64,000 bases of DNA. It comes from a virus. Both the position numbers and the translations under genes were made by a program. The DNA is taken from positions 62,001-126,000 of IMG/VR virus record IMGVR_UViG_3300009180_000021; one strand, given 5' to 3'. Shown piece after piece: positions 52,674 through 60,963 of this stretch (position 1 is the stretch's first letter; each line of letters starts with the position of its first letter). The notes under the pieces were generated by a model. It did no database searches. It saw nothing but the letters and a program-made list of their open reading frames with translations, and was not told the DNA's origin.

Positions 52674-55600
52674 TTATGTATTTTGATCAACAAATCCGAA
52701 GCAAACTGTGCAATAGTATTCACTAACAGTATAGTTGAAAGTAACAGTAGTTACTGTACCATCTATTCTGATTATATTATATCCTTCTTCTCCAGTAAAT
52801 TGAGAATATTGAGTACCATTTACCGCATTTTGATATGTAGTATCAATGCTCCAAACTGGAGTAAAAGGAGTAGACACTTGTACTGGTACTGATAATCCTG
52901 GTTGACCAACACTAGCAAATGCAACTAAGGCATCTGTAACTGGTTGACTAAAAACTGCTGTAAATGTACCATATTGACTATTTAAAATTTGAGTTCCTGT
53001 AAGTGGAACACCATAAGTTTCAGGAAAAGTTGATCCACCAACCATTCCGGGATGAGTTGCCATTCCACCATTACTTTGTGTAATCGATATGGTAATATTA
53101 TTTTGTCCTATTCCTGATGCTGTACTTGAGGTAACAGAATTAATATTCATCCATTGGAATCCTGAACTGCCAAAGCCCGCAGGCGTTGGGGTGGGAGTTG
53201 GGGTTGGAGTTGGGGTTGGAGTTGGAGAAACACAGATTTTTTCAGCAGCATACGGGGTAGGCCAATCTACTAGCCAAGGCCAGTTTGCGTAACTATATGC
53301 TCTAGCAAGTTCTCCGTTTGTCGTATTTGTATACAGCCATAAACCAGTTTCATAACGAACGGTTTCATTTCCGTAAGTATAAGTTTCGCGTCCCCAAGGA
53401 GCATATCCAATAGGGGCAAGAATTCTATCACCAGAAACCCACCCTGTCATTTTAACACTAGAAGTTGAATTGAGACAGATGTCAGGGCCACCTCCGAATA
53501 CTAAAACATCTCCTAAAAATATTTTAGAAACGTCATCATTTCCTAGCTTAATAGAAGTTATATTAGAATTACTTAAATATATTTGACTAAAAAATGTTTC
53601 ATTAATAGGAGCATGTGAACTTTTTAATACAGTAAATCCTGATGGGGGATTAGATATTACATTATTAATAGAAATTTGACCAAAGATATTATCGTAAGCA
53701 TATGGGCCAGCACCAGGATAAACATCTCCAGAAATACCAGAGATATCTATTCCTCCCGATGTTGTCTCTGGGTCTTGTGTTTCATCACCATTCCAATATC
53801 CTCCATCTACCCTAATCCATATCAGATTATTAAGTCTATCTACAGCAACGTCTACAATATTATTGTTTCCTTTAAATTCTAAATCTAAACTTATTATATC
53901 ATTATCATCATACCAAACATCTCCATTGTCATAAAATCCTATAGAATTAGTATCAACTCCCATATAGTCATTTACGTCAAAATCATGATTTGATATTCCA
54001 ACTCCGGTATAACCATCATAATTTCCATAAGTTGTTATCATGCTGAAAATTACTTTTTGCCCATCACTTATTCTATAGTTTGTTAAAACGGATGTTTCGT
54101 TTTCACTATCATCAGATGTAAATGAGGCTGTACAGTTATAATTACTTAATAAGATAAAATCTCCCAAGTAATTTGAATCAAATATTAGATCGTTTGGATT
54201 GACTGGTGTTGGTGTGGGTGTTGGCGTGGTTGTTTCTGTCGGAGTAGGAGTAGGACTAGGCAATGGTGGAGAAACAACACAAACATCTGTAACTCCCGCT
54301 CCACCCGTTAAAAGAGGAAAAAATACATGGAGTGGTTGATTTACTGGGTTTGATGAAGTATAAATTAAAGTATTATTTTGGTAATATTTAACATTTGTTC
54401 CATCATAATCAACTTTCCAGATATCATTTACTGATCTAGTAATAGATCCTGGAACATTAACTTGACCACCATATTCATATATCTCTAAAAATCCTGGCTG
54501 TATATAGAGACCATAAGTTGTATTAATGTAGGTTTCTGAATTTGAAGTTGGAGTATAAGCGAATCCACCCATTAAATAATTGTCGCTTGCCGATGTCTTA
54601 AATGTTACTGAAACTGGACCAGTATAAGTTTCTGTAGAATATGCTGATGCTGTCCATCCTCCTCCGTGGGTACTAATTGCAGAATTTGAAGTCGTATTAG
54701 CATTAAGACCAACCAAAGCAACTGAGTCACAAGTATTACAAGCTGCTATATTTGAAATAGTATTTCCCGAAACCCACATAAATGATTTATTTTCATTTGA
54801 ATAATAATAATATTGGTTTGCAACCACATTAACAATTTGTGATCCTGAAGAATCCAAATAAAAACTCATACTATTAGTAAATATTGAACTTGGAGAATAT
54901 ATTGTTATTTCTCCCCAGCCCTCTGATTCTAAAGTACAAGCTGTTTCATTATCAACCCAACCATACTTATTATTTGAGCCATCAGCTTCTCTATATTTTA
55001 TTGTATATGGATATGGAGCAAAATTACTTGGAGTTGAGGTTGGAGTTACAGTAGGAGTTGAGGTTGGTTCAGATACGCAATCTACATTAACTCTTTGACC
55101 ATTGAATGTTCCATTAAAGCCAGGTTGATTACCACAATAAAATCCTTGAGCACAATTAGTTAAAATATTATTCCATACTGATTCACTGGAATTCCACTCA
55201 TAAGTACAATATCCTCTTATTGGACTACTTATAGTAGGAGTTAGTGTTATTGTTTTAGTAATTGTTGGAGTTATACTCGTAGTTACTGCTGGAGTATGCG
55301 TTGGTGTTGGTGTTACTGCTGGAGTGCCAGAATAAACACATGACACATTTACTCTTTGTCCATTAAATGTTCCATTAAATCCTGGGACACCACCGCACTC
55401 ATATCCTACATCACAGTTAGTTAAAATATTATTCCATACCGATTCACTTGAGTTCCATTCATAGGTACAATATCCATGAGATGGTTGGCTATTAGTAGGA
55501 GTTATTGTAGGTGTTACTGTTGGACTTTTTGTTATTGTTGGAGTTATTGTAGCTGTTGGAGTAGGAGATGGATCCACTCCCGCAACATCAAAAGCAAAAT

Positions 55601-56225
55601 CTCCATCATTTGATACTGTTATTTTATAATCAGCTGGACTCGATGTAAAATCAGCACTTCCAGGATTTCCAGCGCCAGCTGGGTTATCGGAAGAAAATAC
55701 TGAACCGCTATTAATTATAGTTTTAGAGATTGGATTAGAGCTTATATCTTCCAAATATCTTGTATCATTATCATAAAAATCCATTAGTAAAACAGAACTG
55801 CCTAGTATTGGGGTTGGAACTGCTCTTGATGGAGTATAGCTATTTCCAGTATATAGAGCTTGTCCTTTTACTATATGAAAATTAGAAATATATCCTCTAA
55901 TATTTTTTGATGAAGACGATGAATTTGCATTTCCAATAGTCAATAATCCAGAAGTATCTATTATATTATCTGATGTAAATACATATGTTCTTTTGGCAAC
56001 TCCAGCAACATATAACTTGACAGTATTGTTATATCTTGTGATAGCAATATGTGTCCAAGTATTGATCGGTATACTAGCGCTTACTCCCGACTTGGTACTT
56101 CCAGCTAGTTTCAATGTTAATATTGAAGAAGTGTAGGTTAATGATGTATCATTTCCTATAGCAAAAAAACTAGTTTGAGCCGATCCAGAGATTTTAGTCC
56201 AGAACTCTATTGTAAAATCTACCAT
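52674..56225 (-). CDS. Large modular adhesin (LamG, Cys repeats, SPRY-like, Pro/Thr linkers)
   Basis: 1183 residues; AAGGAT site 8 bases before the ATG. Residues 1-145 are a LamG jelly roll that begins mid-domain (DFTIEFWTKIS, WTHIAITRYNNTVKLYV, YISNFHIVKG). Two Cys-rich repeats (CTYEWNSSESVWNNILTNC) lie at about 251-297 and 339-384. Later: a lectin-like domain (about 500-650) and the SPRY-like domain (about 678-871: VAVDRLNNLIWIRVDGGYW, GGIDIS), homologous to that in the + strand adhesin at 930-2879. A Thr/Pro linker near residue 1000 precedes the C-terminal module. Likely a tail-tip or host-range adhesin, co-transcribed with the fibre gene upstream. Confidence 0.8.
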   Translation of the reverse strand: MVDFTIEFWTKISGSAQTSFFAIGNDTSLTYTSSILTLKLAGSTKSGVSASIPINTWTHIAITRYNNTVKLYVAGVAKRTYVFTSDNIIDTSGLLTIGNANSSSSSKNIRGYISNFHIVKGQALYTGNSYTPSRAVPTPILGSSVLLMDFYDNDTRYLEDISSNPISKTIINSGSVFSSDNPAGAGNPGSADFTSSPADYKITVSNDGDFAFDVAGVDPSPTPTATITPTITKSPTVTPTITPTNSQPSHGYCTYEWNSSESVWNNILTNCDVGYECGGVPGFNGTFNGQRVNVSCVYSGTPAVTPTPTHTPAVTTSITPTITKTITLTPTISSPIRGYCTYEWNSSESVWNNILTNCAQGFYCGNQPGFNGTFNGQRVNVDCVSEPTSTPTVTPTSTPSNFAPYPYTIKYREADGSNNKYGWVDNETACTLESEGWGEITIYSPSSIFTNSMSFYLDSSGSQIVNVVANQYYYYSNENKSFMWVSGNTISNIAACNTCDSVALVGLNANTTSNSAISTHGGGWTASAYSTETYTGPVSVTFKTSASDNYLMGGFAYTPTSNSETYINTTYGLYIQPGFLEIYEYGGQVNVPGSITRSVNDIWKVDYDGTNVKYYQNNTLIYTSSNPVNQPLHVFFPLLTGGAGVTDVCVVSPPLPSPTPTPTETTTPTPTPTPVNPNDLIFDSNYLGDFILLSNYNCTASFTSDDSENETSVLTNYRISDGQKVIFSMITTYGNYDGYTGVGISNHDFDVNDYMGVDTNSIGFYDNGDVWYDDNDIISLDLEFKGNNNIVDVAVDRLNNLIWIRVDGGYWNGDETQDPETTSGGIDISGISGDVYPGAGPYAYDNIFGQISINNVISNPPSGFTVLKSSHAPINETFFSQIYLSNSNITSIKLGNDDVSKIFLGDVLVFGGGPDICLNSTSSVKMTGWVSGDRILAPIGYAPWGRETYTYGNETVRYETGLWLYTNTTNGELARAYSYANWPWLVDWPTPYAAEKICVSPTPTPTPTPTPTPTPAGFGSSGFQWMNINSVTSSTASGIGQNNITISITQSNGGMATHPGMVGGSTFPETYGVPLTGTQILNSQYGTFTAVFSQPVTDALVAFASVGQPGLSVPVQVSTPFTPVWSIDTTYQNAVNGTQYSQFTGEEGYNIIRIDGTVTTVTFNYTVSEYYCTVCFGFVDQNT
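53186..53226 (-). repeat. Thr/Pro linker-coding repeat
   Basis: Six-base GTTGGA/GTTGGG units (coding TPTP on the - strand) inside the adhesin. Near-perfect at DNA level, so prone to slippage. Confidence 0.75.
53608..54186 (-). repeat. SPRY-like domain, diverged copy of the one at 2302-2876
   Basis: The two domains share ISDGQKVIFSM/LSGQKVIFSM, the V-A-V-D-R-(V/L)-N-N-L-I-W core, GGIDIS and the C-terminal (S/P)GFT ending. Dispersed protein-level duplication 50 kb apart and on opposite strands. Confidence 0.75.
55076..55212 (-). repeat. Cys-rich adhesin repeat, copy 2
   Basis: Codes for a 46-residue unit with four Cys (CTYEWN ... LTNCAQGFYCG ... VDC) and FNGTFNGQRVNV. Closely similar at DNA level to 55338-55475. 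Confidence 0.75.
55338..55475 (-). repeat. Cys-rich adhesin repeat, copy 1
   Basis: Same unit as 55076-55212 (CTYEWN ... LTNCDVGYECG ... VSC). The copies are separated by a Thr/Pro linker and are probably a recent duplication. Confidence 0.75.
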
Positions 56226-56238
56226 GAGAGATCCTTAA

Positions 56239-57366
56239 TTATTGGATGACATATAATGTACTAGGATCTTTTGTTCCTAAAGAGTCATAATCACTTTGAG
56301 AAATACTAACCATATTAACTATACGTGTAGAGTTTGGCACTAAATTAGTATCACTAACTACACCAGCAGTTTTTTGAGATGTTCCATCAGAGAAAGTTAT
56401 ACCTTCTCCTTTATAATACTTATTTAGTTTTTGACGGATATAAGTAACGGCTCCACCATTGCTATCTGCTTGCCAGTTAGTAAAATAAATCTTGTAATAC
56501 TCATCATTGATGGTATCATGCATCACATATTCTTTATCTAATACATGATTACCAAGATGGCCGTTTGATGCGGCATAAAAGGTCTGATATTCCCTTCCTT
56601 CTAAGTCGGCTAAGTCTCCCCAACCCTCACTATTCCATTCTGTACCTGATGGGCTGATCGATGGATTGAAAACTGTTTCGCTAAAGATATTATAGATGCC
56701 TTTATTATTTGATCTTGTTATAACTAATCCAGTATCAATTTCATCAACTTCTGAGCCATGACTAGTGTGCTCGAATGTAATTTCTGGCTGATCAACCCAT
56801 AGTGGTGTTCTGATATATTTAAAACCGCCACCTAAACTATTCTCTTGATTTCCAGGTTGCCAGAAACTAAAATCGAATTTGTGATACTTATCATTTTGAA
56901 TATCATGCATAACTAATTTGGCATTAGTAATTTCTTCACCAATTTGCCAATTATTCAAAACATCATTTAATGTCGTATATGATCTTTCAGTAATATCACT
57001 AAAATCATCCCATCCATCAACATTCCATTCTGCTCCAGACGGAGATGTGTACGGATTAACTTCTGTTTCAGAAAAAGTGTTGTATAAAGGTCCCCAAAGA
57101 CCTCTGGTTAAAATTAGATTATCCTCAATATGGTCAACAACATCTCCATAATTGGGTTTATAAACAGTTACCGATGGACCAGCATAATATCTATTGCCTA
57201 AAAAGTCATTAGCAACATAAGGAAGATTATTCCAAGTATCTGTTCCATTTCCTATCTTTAACTTATTTGTATCAGTTTCAAATCCTGGTTCGCCCAATAA
57301 GAGTATAGGATTAATAGTAGTCCAGTTTGTTGACGAGTCTCTTCTTAGACGAATAGTAACACTCAT
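56239..57366 (-). CDS. Tail fibre with Mtd-type N-terminal domain and tandem repeat
   Basis: 375 residues. Residues 1-60 match the phage fibre N-terminal domain seen in Mtd-like proteins (IRLRRDSSTNWTTINPILLLGEPGFETDTNKLKIGNGTDTWNNLPYV). Two repeats of about 110 residues follow (74-187 and 204-313), each with SETxxNPxxSPSGxEWN, a W-rich turn, and VMHDxxNDxYxK. The C-terminal end SQSDYDSLGTKDPSTLYVI is common in fibres. Overlaps the 73-residue gene upstream by one base. Confidence 0.85.
   Translation of the reverse strand: MSVTIRLRRDSSTNWTTINPILLLGEPGFETDTNKLKIGNGTDTWNNLPYVANDFLGNRYYAGPSVTVYKPNYGDVVDHIEDNLILTRGLWGPLYNTFSETEVNPYTSPSGAEWNVDGWDDFSDITERSYTTLNDVLNNWQIGEEITNAKLVMHDIQNDKYHKFDFSFWQPGNQENSLGGGFKYIRTPLWVDQPEITFEHTSHGSEVDEIDTGLVITRSNNKGIYNIFSETVFNPSISPSGTEWNSEGWGDLADLEGREYQTFYAASNGHLGNHVLDKEYVMHDTINDEYYKIYFTNWQADSNGGAVTYIRQKLNKYYKGEGITFSDGTSQKTAGVVSDTNLVPNSTRIVNMVSISQSDYDSLGTKDPSTLYVIQ
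56428..56757 (-). repeat. Fibre repeat, copy 2
   Basis: Second copy of the about 110-residue fibre unit (residues 204-313), with IFSETVFNPSISPSGTEWN and VMHDTINDEYYK. Confidence 0.7.
56806..57147 (-). repeat. Fibre repeat, copy 1
   Basis: First copy of the fibre unit (residues 74-187), with TFSETEVNPYTSPSGAEWN and VMHDIQNDKYHK. Confidence 0.7.
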
Positions 57367-57587
57367 TATGCATTACCTCCATTAATTCCATCAATCACAC
57401 TAACAAAAATACCATTATAAAATCTATTACCATATTTGTTTTGAATATCAGAAATAATGGGAGTATTTTTAACATACGTATCATTAAGGCCATATTGACC
57501 TCTAAATGTTGAAGATACTATCATGCTACCGTTTTTGATTGGATTTTCATCAATTGCTGTAGTAATATCTGTGAATGGTCTTGACAT
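57366..57587 (-). CDS. Small virion-operon protein
   Basis: About 73 residues from the ATG at 57587; the GGAGATTAAA upstream is the ribosome-binding site and an in-frame TTG at 57599 is not needed. MSRPFTDITTAIDENP, SSTFRGQYGLNDTY and FVSVIDGINGG suggest a compact beta-rich domain. Precedes the fibre gene with one base overlap, under a late-type promoter. Confidence 0.65.
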   Translation of the reverse strand: MSRPFTDITTAIDENPIKNGSMIVSSTFRGQYGLNDTYVKNTPIISDIQNKYGNRFYNGIFVSVIDGINGGNA

Positions 57588-57620
57588 TTTAATCTCCAAT
57601 TTGAATTGGTGGTTGGACTA

Positions 57621-57634
57621 GTTATAGATACACC
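57621..57634 (-). promoter_or_regulatory. Late-type promoter motif GGTGTATCTATAAC
   Basis: On the - strand, 34 bases upstream of the ATG at 57587; would drive the small gene, fibre and adhesin operon. Confidence 0.58.
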
Positions 57635-57635
57635 T

Positions 57636-57956
57636 TTAGGGTCTTTCGATTCTATCTTCTAAAGCTTCCAAGGTTTTACTTAACATAGCAATCTGAATTT
57701 TTAATTCGTTCATTACTTCGGTATTTCTCTGTAAAGCATTAGCGAAAGCAGCTTGAGTCTCTTTATTAGTATTTAATCTTTCCATAATAAATTGACGATC
57801 ATGATTATATGGAGATTGAGTTTCAATCATGACTAATACTTCTGCTTTTGTGGTCATATTTCTTCCTATAGCCACCCAAAAACCAACCATCGTAACAATT
57901 ATACCAATACTTGTTGTTGCTATGTTTTCCCAGAAGTGGATAATGGTTTCTGACAT
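57636..57956 (-). CDS. Membrane protein with coiled-coil tail
   Basis: About 106 residues from the ATG at 57956. One transmembrane segment (TSIGIIVTMVGFWVAIG, residues about 14-30) after a short N-terminus, then a helical tail with heptads (NALQRNTEVMNELKIQIAMLSKTLEALEDRI). Resembles small spanin- or holin-associated phage membrane proteins in layout only. Unknown function. Confidence 0.65.
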   Translation of the reverse strand: MSETIIHFWENIATTSIGIIVTMVGFWVAIGRNMTTKAEVLVMIETQSPYNHDRQFIMERLNTNKETQAAFANALQRNTEVMNELKIQIAMLSKTLEALEDRIERP

Positions 57957-57981
57957 ATGTTTATCTTTCTTTAAAGTAAAC

Positions 57982-58011
57982 AAGCCAACGACACTTACGC
58001 ATCATTGGCTT
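57982..58011 (-). terminator. Terminator-like hairpin after the 58041-58586 gene
   Basis: AAGCCAA (58011-58005 on the - strand) pairs with TTGGCTT (57988-57982), 16-base loop, followed by GTTTACTTT. The T-tract is weak, so termination may be partial. Confidence 0.4.
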
Positions 58012-58040
58012 ATTTATGTCGTTTATACTACGTTAAATTA

Positions 58041-58586
58041 TTAGGCAGAAGTCTTGGCGTGGTAGGAATCTACTGTTGCTACATTACTACCGGTCTGATA
58101 TGTCAACTTACCTGGAACAGCGGATGTTGGATTAGCAGCTACGTCATTACCTAAACTATCTGTAGCTGTTGTAATAGCCCCACTGAATGCTCCAGTATAC
58201 ATATTGAAACCAGCTCTAAAAGCAGTTGCTGTTCTATTGGTGGTAAACGATTCAATCTTATGAATACTTCTTGTTACCTTATCAGCTCCTTTTAGAATAG
58301 CAGTATTGCCTACACCAGCTAGCTCAGTTGTGATTTTAGCACTAATTGGCTTAACATGATTATGAGCAAATGTACCACCAGTGACAGATTTTGTATTTCC
58401 AACTAAATCGCTTTTAACAACGACTGAAGCAAATACTCCAACATCACTACCCTTTGGATTTTGTTTAACAAGATTTCTAACTGGGTTTGATCCACCAGCT
58501 ATGATTGAGCCACTATTATTGTTAGTTGATGTACCCTGATAGTAGTTTCCAGTACTAGGATCGCCGTTTTGTTGAATTTGAGACAT
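58041..58586 (-). CDS. Probable virion structural protein
   Basis: 181 residues from the ATG at 58586, with the ribosome-binding site GGAGATTAAA; the site is identical to that of the gene at 57587. Gly/Ser/Thr/Ala-rich with polar N-terminus (NYYQGTSTNNNSGSIIAGG) and a beta-like core (VGVFASVVVKSDLVG, ISAKITTELAG, TAFRAGFNMYTGAF). A late-type promoter and a downstream hairpin isolate it as a single-gene unit, typical for an abundant virion component such as a decoration protein. Identity not proven. Confidence 0.6.
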   Translation of the reverse strand: MSQIQQNGDPSTGNYYQGTSTNNNSGSIIAGGSNPVRNLVKQNPKGSDVGVFASVVVKSDLVGNTKSVTGGTFAHNHVKPISAKITTELAGVGNTAILKGADKVTRSIHKIESFTTNRTATAFRAGFNMYTGAFSGAITTATDSLGNDVAANPTSAVPGKLTYQTGSNVATVDSYHAKTSA

Positions 58587-58620
58587 TTTAATCTCCATTA
58601 TTGAAAGTGGTTAGGGTTCT

Positions 58621-58634
58621 AAAAGATATACCCC
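58621..58634 (-). promoter_or_regulatory. Late-type promoter motif GGGGTATATCTTTT
   Basis: On the - strand, 35-48 bases upstream of the ATG at 58586. One core base differs (GGG for GGT) from the other sites. Confidence 0.45.
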
Positions 58635-58643
58635 AAAACATAG

Positions 58644-59297
58644 TCAAAGACTATTATTTTTCAAAAAAAGAGCAATAGAAGGTATGTGGTGTAGTCTCAC
58701 ACCATAAATATTTGATCCTCTTAAGGATTCAGACTGTTTTTCTGTCCAAATATTACCATTACAAATAGTTTGTATTTGAGATTTAGCCGATAAATACTTG
58801 CAAGCTATGATATTATCGCTAATATCATCTAACATATGCCCAGTTGATGGCATAACATATTCAATACCAAGGCTTTTGAAGATTTGACAAGTTTTGGCCA
58901 ATGTCTCATGATTAAATACTCTATATTCTAATATGTATCTAAGATCAGTACCACTCTCTTGACATAAAGCTAAATTATTTTTGATATCATCTCTTAGTTT
59001 GTCATATTTCCTATTTGTAATAAACTTAGCTGGGACAACCATATCAATTGTTTTTGCTCCTGCCTTGATGGCAGAAGTGATAGCGAATAGCCTATTTTTT
59101 GAATCTAATAAACCATAGGGATAATCTATTGGAGAAGATATTTGTAGATTATTCTCTTCTATCAAGTTTTTGATTAAGTTAATATTAACATAATGTAAAC
59201 CAATATTTTTTACTCCTAGCTTGATTGCTAGTGCTACGTTAGTTTTTATTTCTTCATCAGATAATGAATAGTCATAGCAGGCATATTCGATATACAT
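58644..59297 (-). CDS. DeoC-like aldolase-fold protein lacking catalytic lysines
   Basis: 217 residues from the ATG at 59297, which overlaps the protease stop as TAATG. The whole DeoC barrel can be followed: SDEEIKTNVALAIKLG, IDYPYGLLDSKNRLFAITSAIKAGAKTIDMVVP (Asp kept), LRYILEYRVF, LGIEYVMPSTGHM. In DeoC the last motif is FIKTSTG with the Schiff-base Lys; here Met/Pro replace Lys/Thr. The second Lys (GFKPAGG) is also absent (TICNGNIW). It is thus a probable pseudoenzyme or a new activity. Confidence 0.75.
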   Translation of the reverse strand: MYIEYACYDYSLSDEEIKTNVALAIKLGVKNIGLHYVNINLIKNLIEENNLQISSPIDYPYGLLDSKNRLFAITSAIKAGAKTIDMVVPAKFITNRKYDKLRDDIKNNLALCQESGTDLRYILEYRVFNHETLAKTCQIFKSLGIEYVMPSTGHMLDDISDNIIACKYLSAKSQIQTICNGNIWTEKQSESLRGSNIYGVRLHHIPSIALFLKNNSL

Positions 59298-59968
59298 TAA
59301 TTTTTTCTTTTGATGCAAGTTTTTAGATAGTCTATGTTGGGATATTTCTTGCTACCAAGTACTCCATCAGCAAAACCATAATACAAAGCTTCTTCTGATG
59401 TTAAAATCCAATCACATTTATTAGCCAATTGAGAGATGATGTGTTTTTTAGCCATCATCTTTTTCCAATTTTTTTCTTTACATATACTACTATTCATACA
59501 CCTATCAGTGAATACATCAATCATCTTATCGCACTCTCTTTCGTTCCATTGTATGCCTGCTGCCGCAGCTTTACTGTGTTCAGCATCAACACTAAATGAC
59601 CCATAATGGATTAGAACATTTGTGTTTGGCATTAATATTCTTAGATCAGCAGCTTGCAATAAAACACTACTAGAGGACTCTGCTTTTGCATAAGCCAGAA
59701 TAATTACTTTTGCCTTCGATGATTTTATAGCATCATACATTCCTAAACAATCTTGCCAATCTCCTCCTGGCAAATGCATATGAACTAAGATTGGTTCTAG
59801 TGATAAGAGATTTAAATAGCGAAGATTTTTTTCAAAGGTAACAGCAGATCTATAGTCAACACCACCCTCTTCTTCTGAATCAGATAAATAAGAATGCAGA
59901 TATATTTCTCTATTTTGTATATCTATGCCATGACTATGAATTAATAAAATATCTGGTTCTTTATTCAT
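59297..59968 (-). CDS. ClpP-like serine protease, possible prohead protease
   Basis: 223 residues. Fold and triad of ClpP/S14: LVHMHLPGGDWQDCLGMYDAI, AYAKAESSSSVLLQAAD (Ser), NVLIHYGSF (His) and CDWILTSEEALYYGFADGVL (Asp). Tailed phages often use S14 proteases to mature the prohead. It lies in the late virion block, which fits that role, but a cytosolic protease is also possible. Confidence 0.82.
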   Translation of the reverse strand: MNKEPDILLIHSHGIDIQNREIYLHSYLSDSEEEGGVDYRSAVTFEKNLRYLNLLSLEPILVHMHLPGGDWQDCLGMYDAIKSSKAKVIILAYAKAESSSSVLLQAADLRILMPNTNVLIHYGSFSVDAEHSKAAAAGIQWNERECDKMIDVFTDRCMNSSICKEKNWKKMMAKKHIISQLANKCDWILTSEEALYYGFADGVLGSKKYPNIDYLKTCIKRKN

Positions 59969-59976
59969 TTGATTAT

Positions 59977-60429
59977 TTACTCTAGGTAGGAATAGACATT
60001 TTCATTTATGCATCTCATAACAATCGAATCGTCAAATGCTTTTCCAACAGATATTCTAAATCGATATCTAGTAAAAATATCTAATGTTTCAACCCCATCA
60101 GTTTCTTCTATAAGATTTACTATTCTTCTAGTGATATTAAAGTTGGTGTGACCAGTCCAAAAATTAAAGATTCTACCACTAGCAGTATTCTCTGTTACTG
60201 GAATAATCCCCATAGGAGTTGCCATAACTTTAATGTTTTTTCGACTTTTGATGATCTCTCTTTTTTCTCCTGGTTCTTCCTCTGTATCTTGATGTTCTAT
60301 ATCAGTAAAGTTAGAATATTCATCAGGAACATCTGAATCAAGACCATCTACTAATTGATCTAGAGGATCATCATCACCAAATGGATCAGCCCATTTTTGC
60401 CATATAATGAGATTTTCTTTTCCGTTCAT
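59977..60429 (-). CDS. Conserved-looking late protein, unknown
   Basis: 150 residues. Acidic N-terminal half (DPFGDDDPLDQLVDGLDSDVPDEY), then a folded C-terminal domain (KVMATPMGIIPVTENT, IFNFWTGHTNFNITRRIVNLIEETDGVETLDIFTRYRFRISVG). The C-terminal part resembles a small domain found near phage head proteins, which I cannot name. Late-type promoter 37-50 bases upstream. Confidence 0.65.
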   Translation of the reverse strand: MNGKENLIIWQKWADPFGDDDPLDQLVDGLDSDVPDEYSNFTDIEHQDTEEEPGEKREIIKSRKNIKVMATPMGIIPVTENTASGRIFNFWTGHTNFNITRRIVNLIEETDGVETLDIFTRYRFRISVGKAFDDSIVMRCINENVYSYLE

Positions 60430-60465
60430 TTTGATACCATAATCCCTTGAAAAAGGCTGAGATCC

Positions 60466-60479
60466 ATAAGAAATACACC
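60466..60479 (-). promoter_or_regulatory. Late-type promoter motif GGTGTATTTCTTAT
   Basis: On the - strand upstream of the 59977-60429 gene, and just downstream of an imperfect inverted repeat (CCTACA ... TGTAGG, about 60480-60505) that may end the upstream transcript. Confidence 0.6.
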
Positions 60480-60516
60480 CTACACTATAGTAATGAGTTG
60501 TAGGATAGTTTCAATT

Positions 60517-60960
60517 TCAGGTAGGGTTAAAGACGGAAATCGGTCTAATTACAGGTTGGTCTTTTTTCTCTTTATTCCTTTTCTTTTTTTCATATTCAAC
60601 ATGAGTTAATGCCCAATGAAATAGCATATTTTCTAAGAATAAAGTATCTTTAGGTTCAGTGCTCTTATCAACATTATTCTGTATAATATTGATTATATCA
60701 TCTTTCAAATGTCCTTCATTAATGGCCAATAGAAAATCAGCATACTTTTCGGCCAATACAGATATTTCGTCTATAGTAGCATTTTTAATATCTGGTAAAG
60801 CACACATAACATCAATATCTAAATCGGATGTTACCTTAAAAGATATTGCTCCAATGTATGTTTCATTATTTTCTACTTTAGTTGCTGGTTGTTTTTCAAC
60901 GATTGGTAATTCCTCCTTCTTTACGAAGGAAGAAATCCAATCCATTATAGATTTAAACAT
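60517..60960 (-). CDS. Late-block protein, unknown
   Basis: 147 residues. KSIMDWISSFVKKEELP start, a strand-rich part (YIGAISFKVTSDLDIDVMCALPD), a helical middle (EYADFLLAINEGH-like, DDIINIIQNNVDKS) and a basic tail (YEKKKRNKEKKDQPVIRP). It follows the sigma-factor gene by 3 bases. No family recognised. Confidence 0.65.
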   Translation of the reverse strand: MFKSIMDWISSFVKKEELPIVEKQPATKVENNETYIGAISFKVTSDLDIDVMCALPDIKNATIDEISVLAEKYADFLLAINEGHLKDDIINIIQNNVDKSTEPKDTLFLENMLFHWALTHVEYEKKKRNKEKKDQPVIRPISVFNPT

Positions 60961-60963
60961 TTA

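Noticed and set aside
58631-58655. ATAGTC/GACTAT hairpin at the end of the DeoC-like gene
   Set aside because: Six base pairs overlapping the stop codon with only a short GTTTT after it; not strong enough to list as a terminator.
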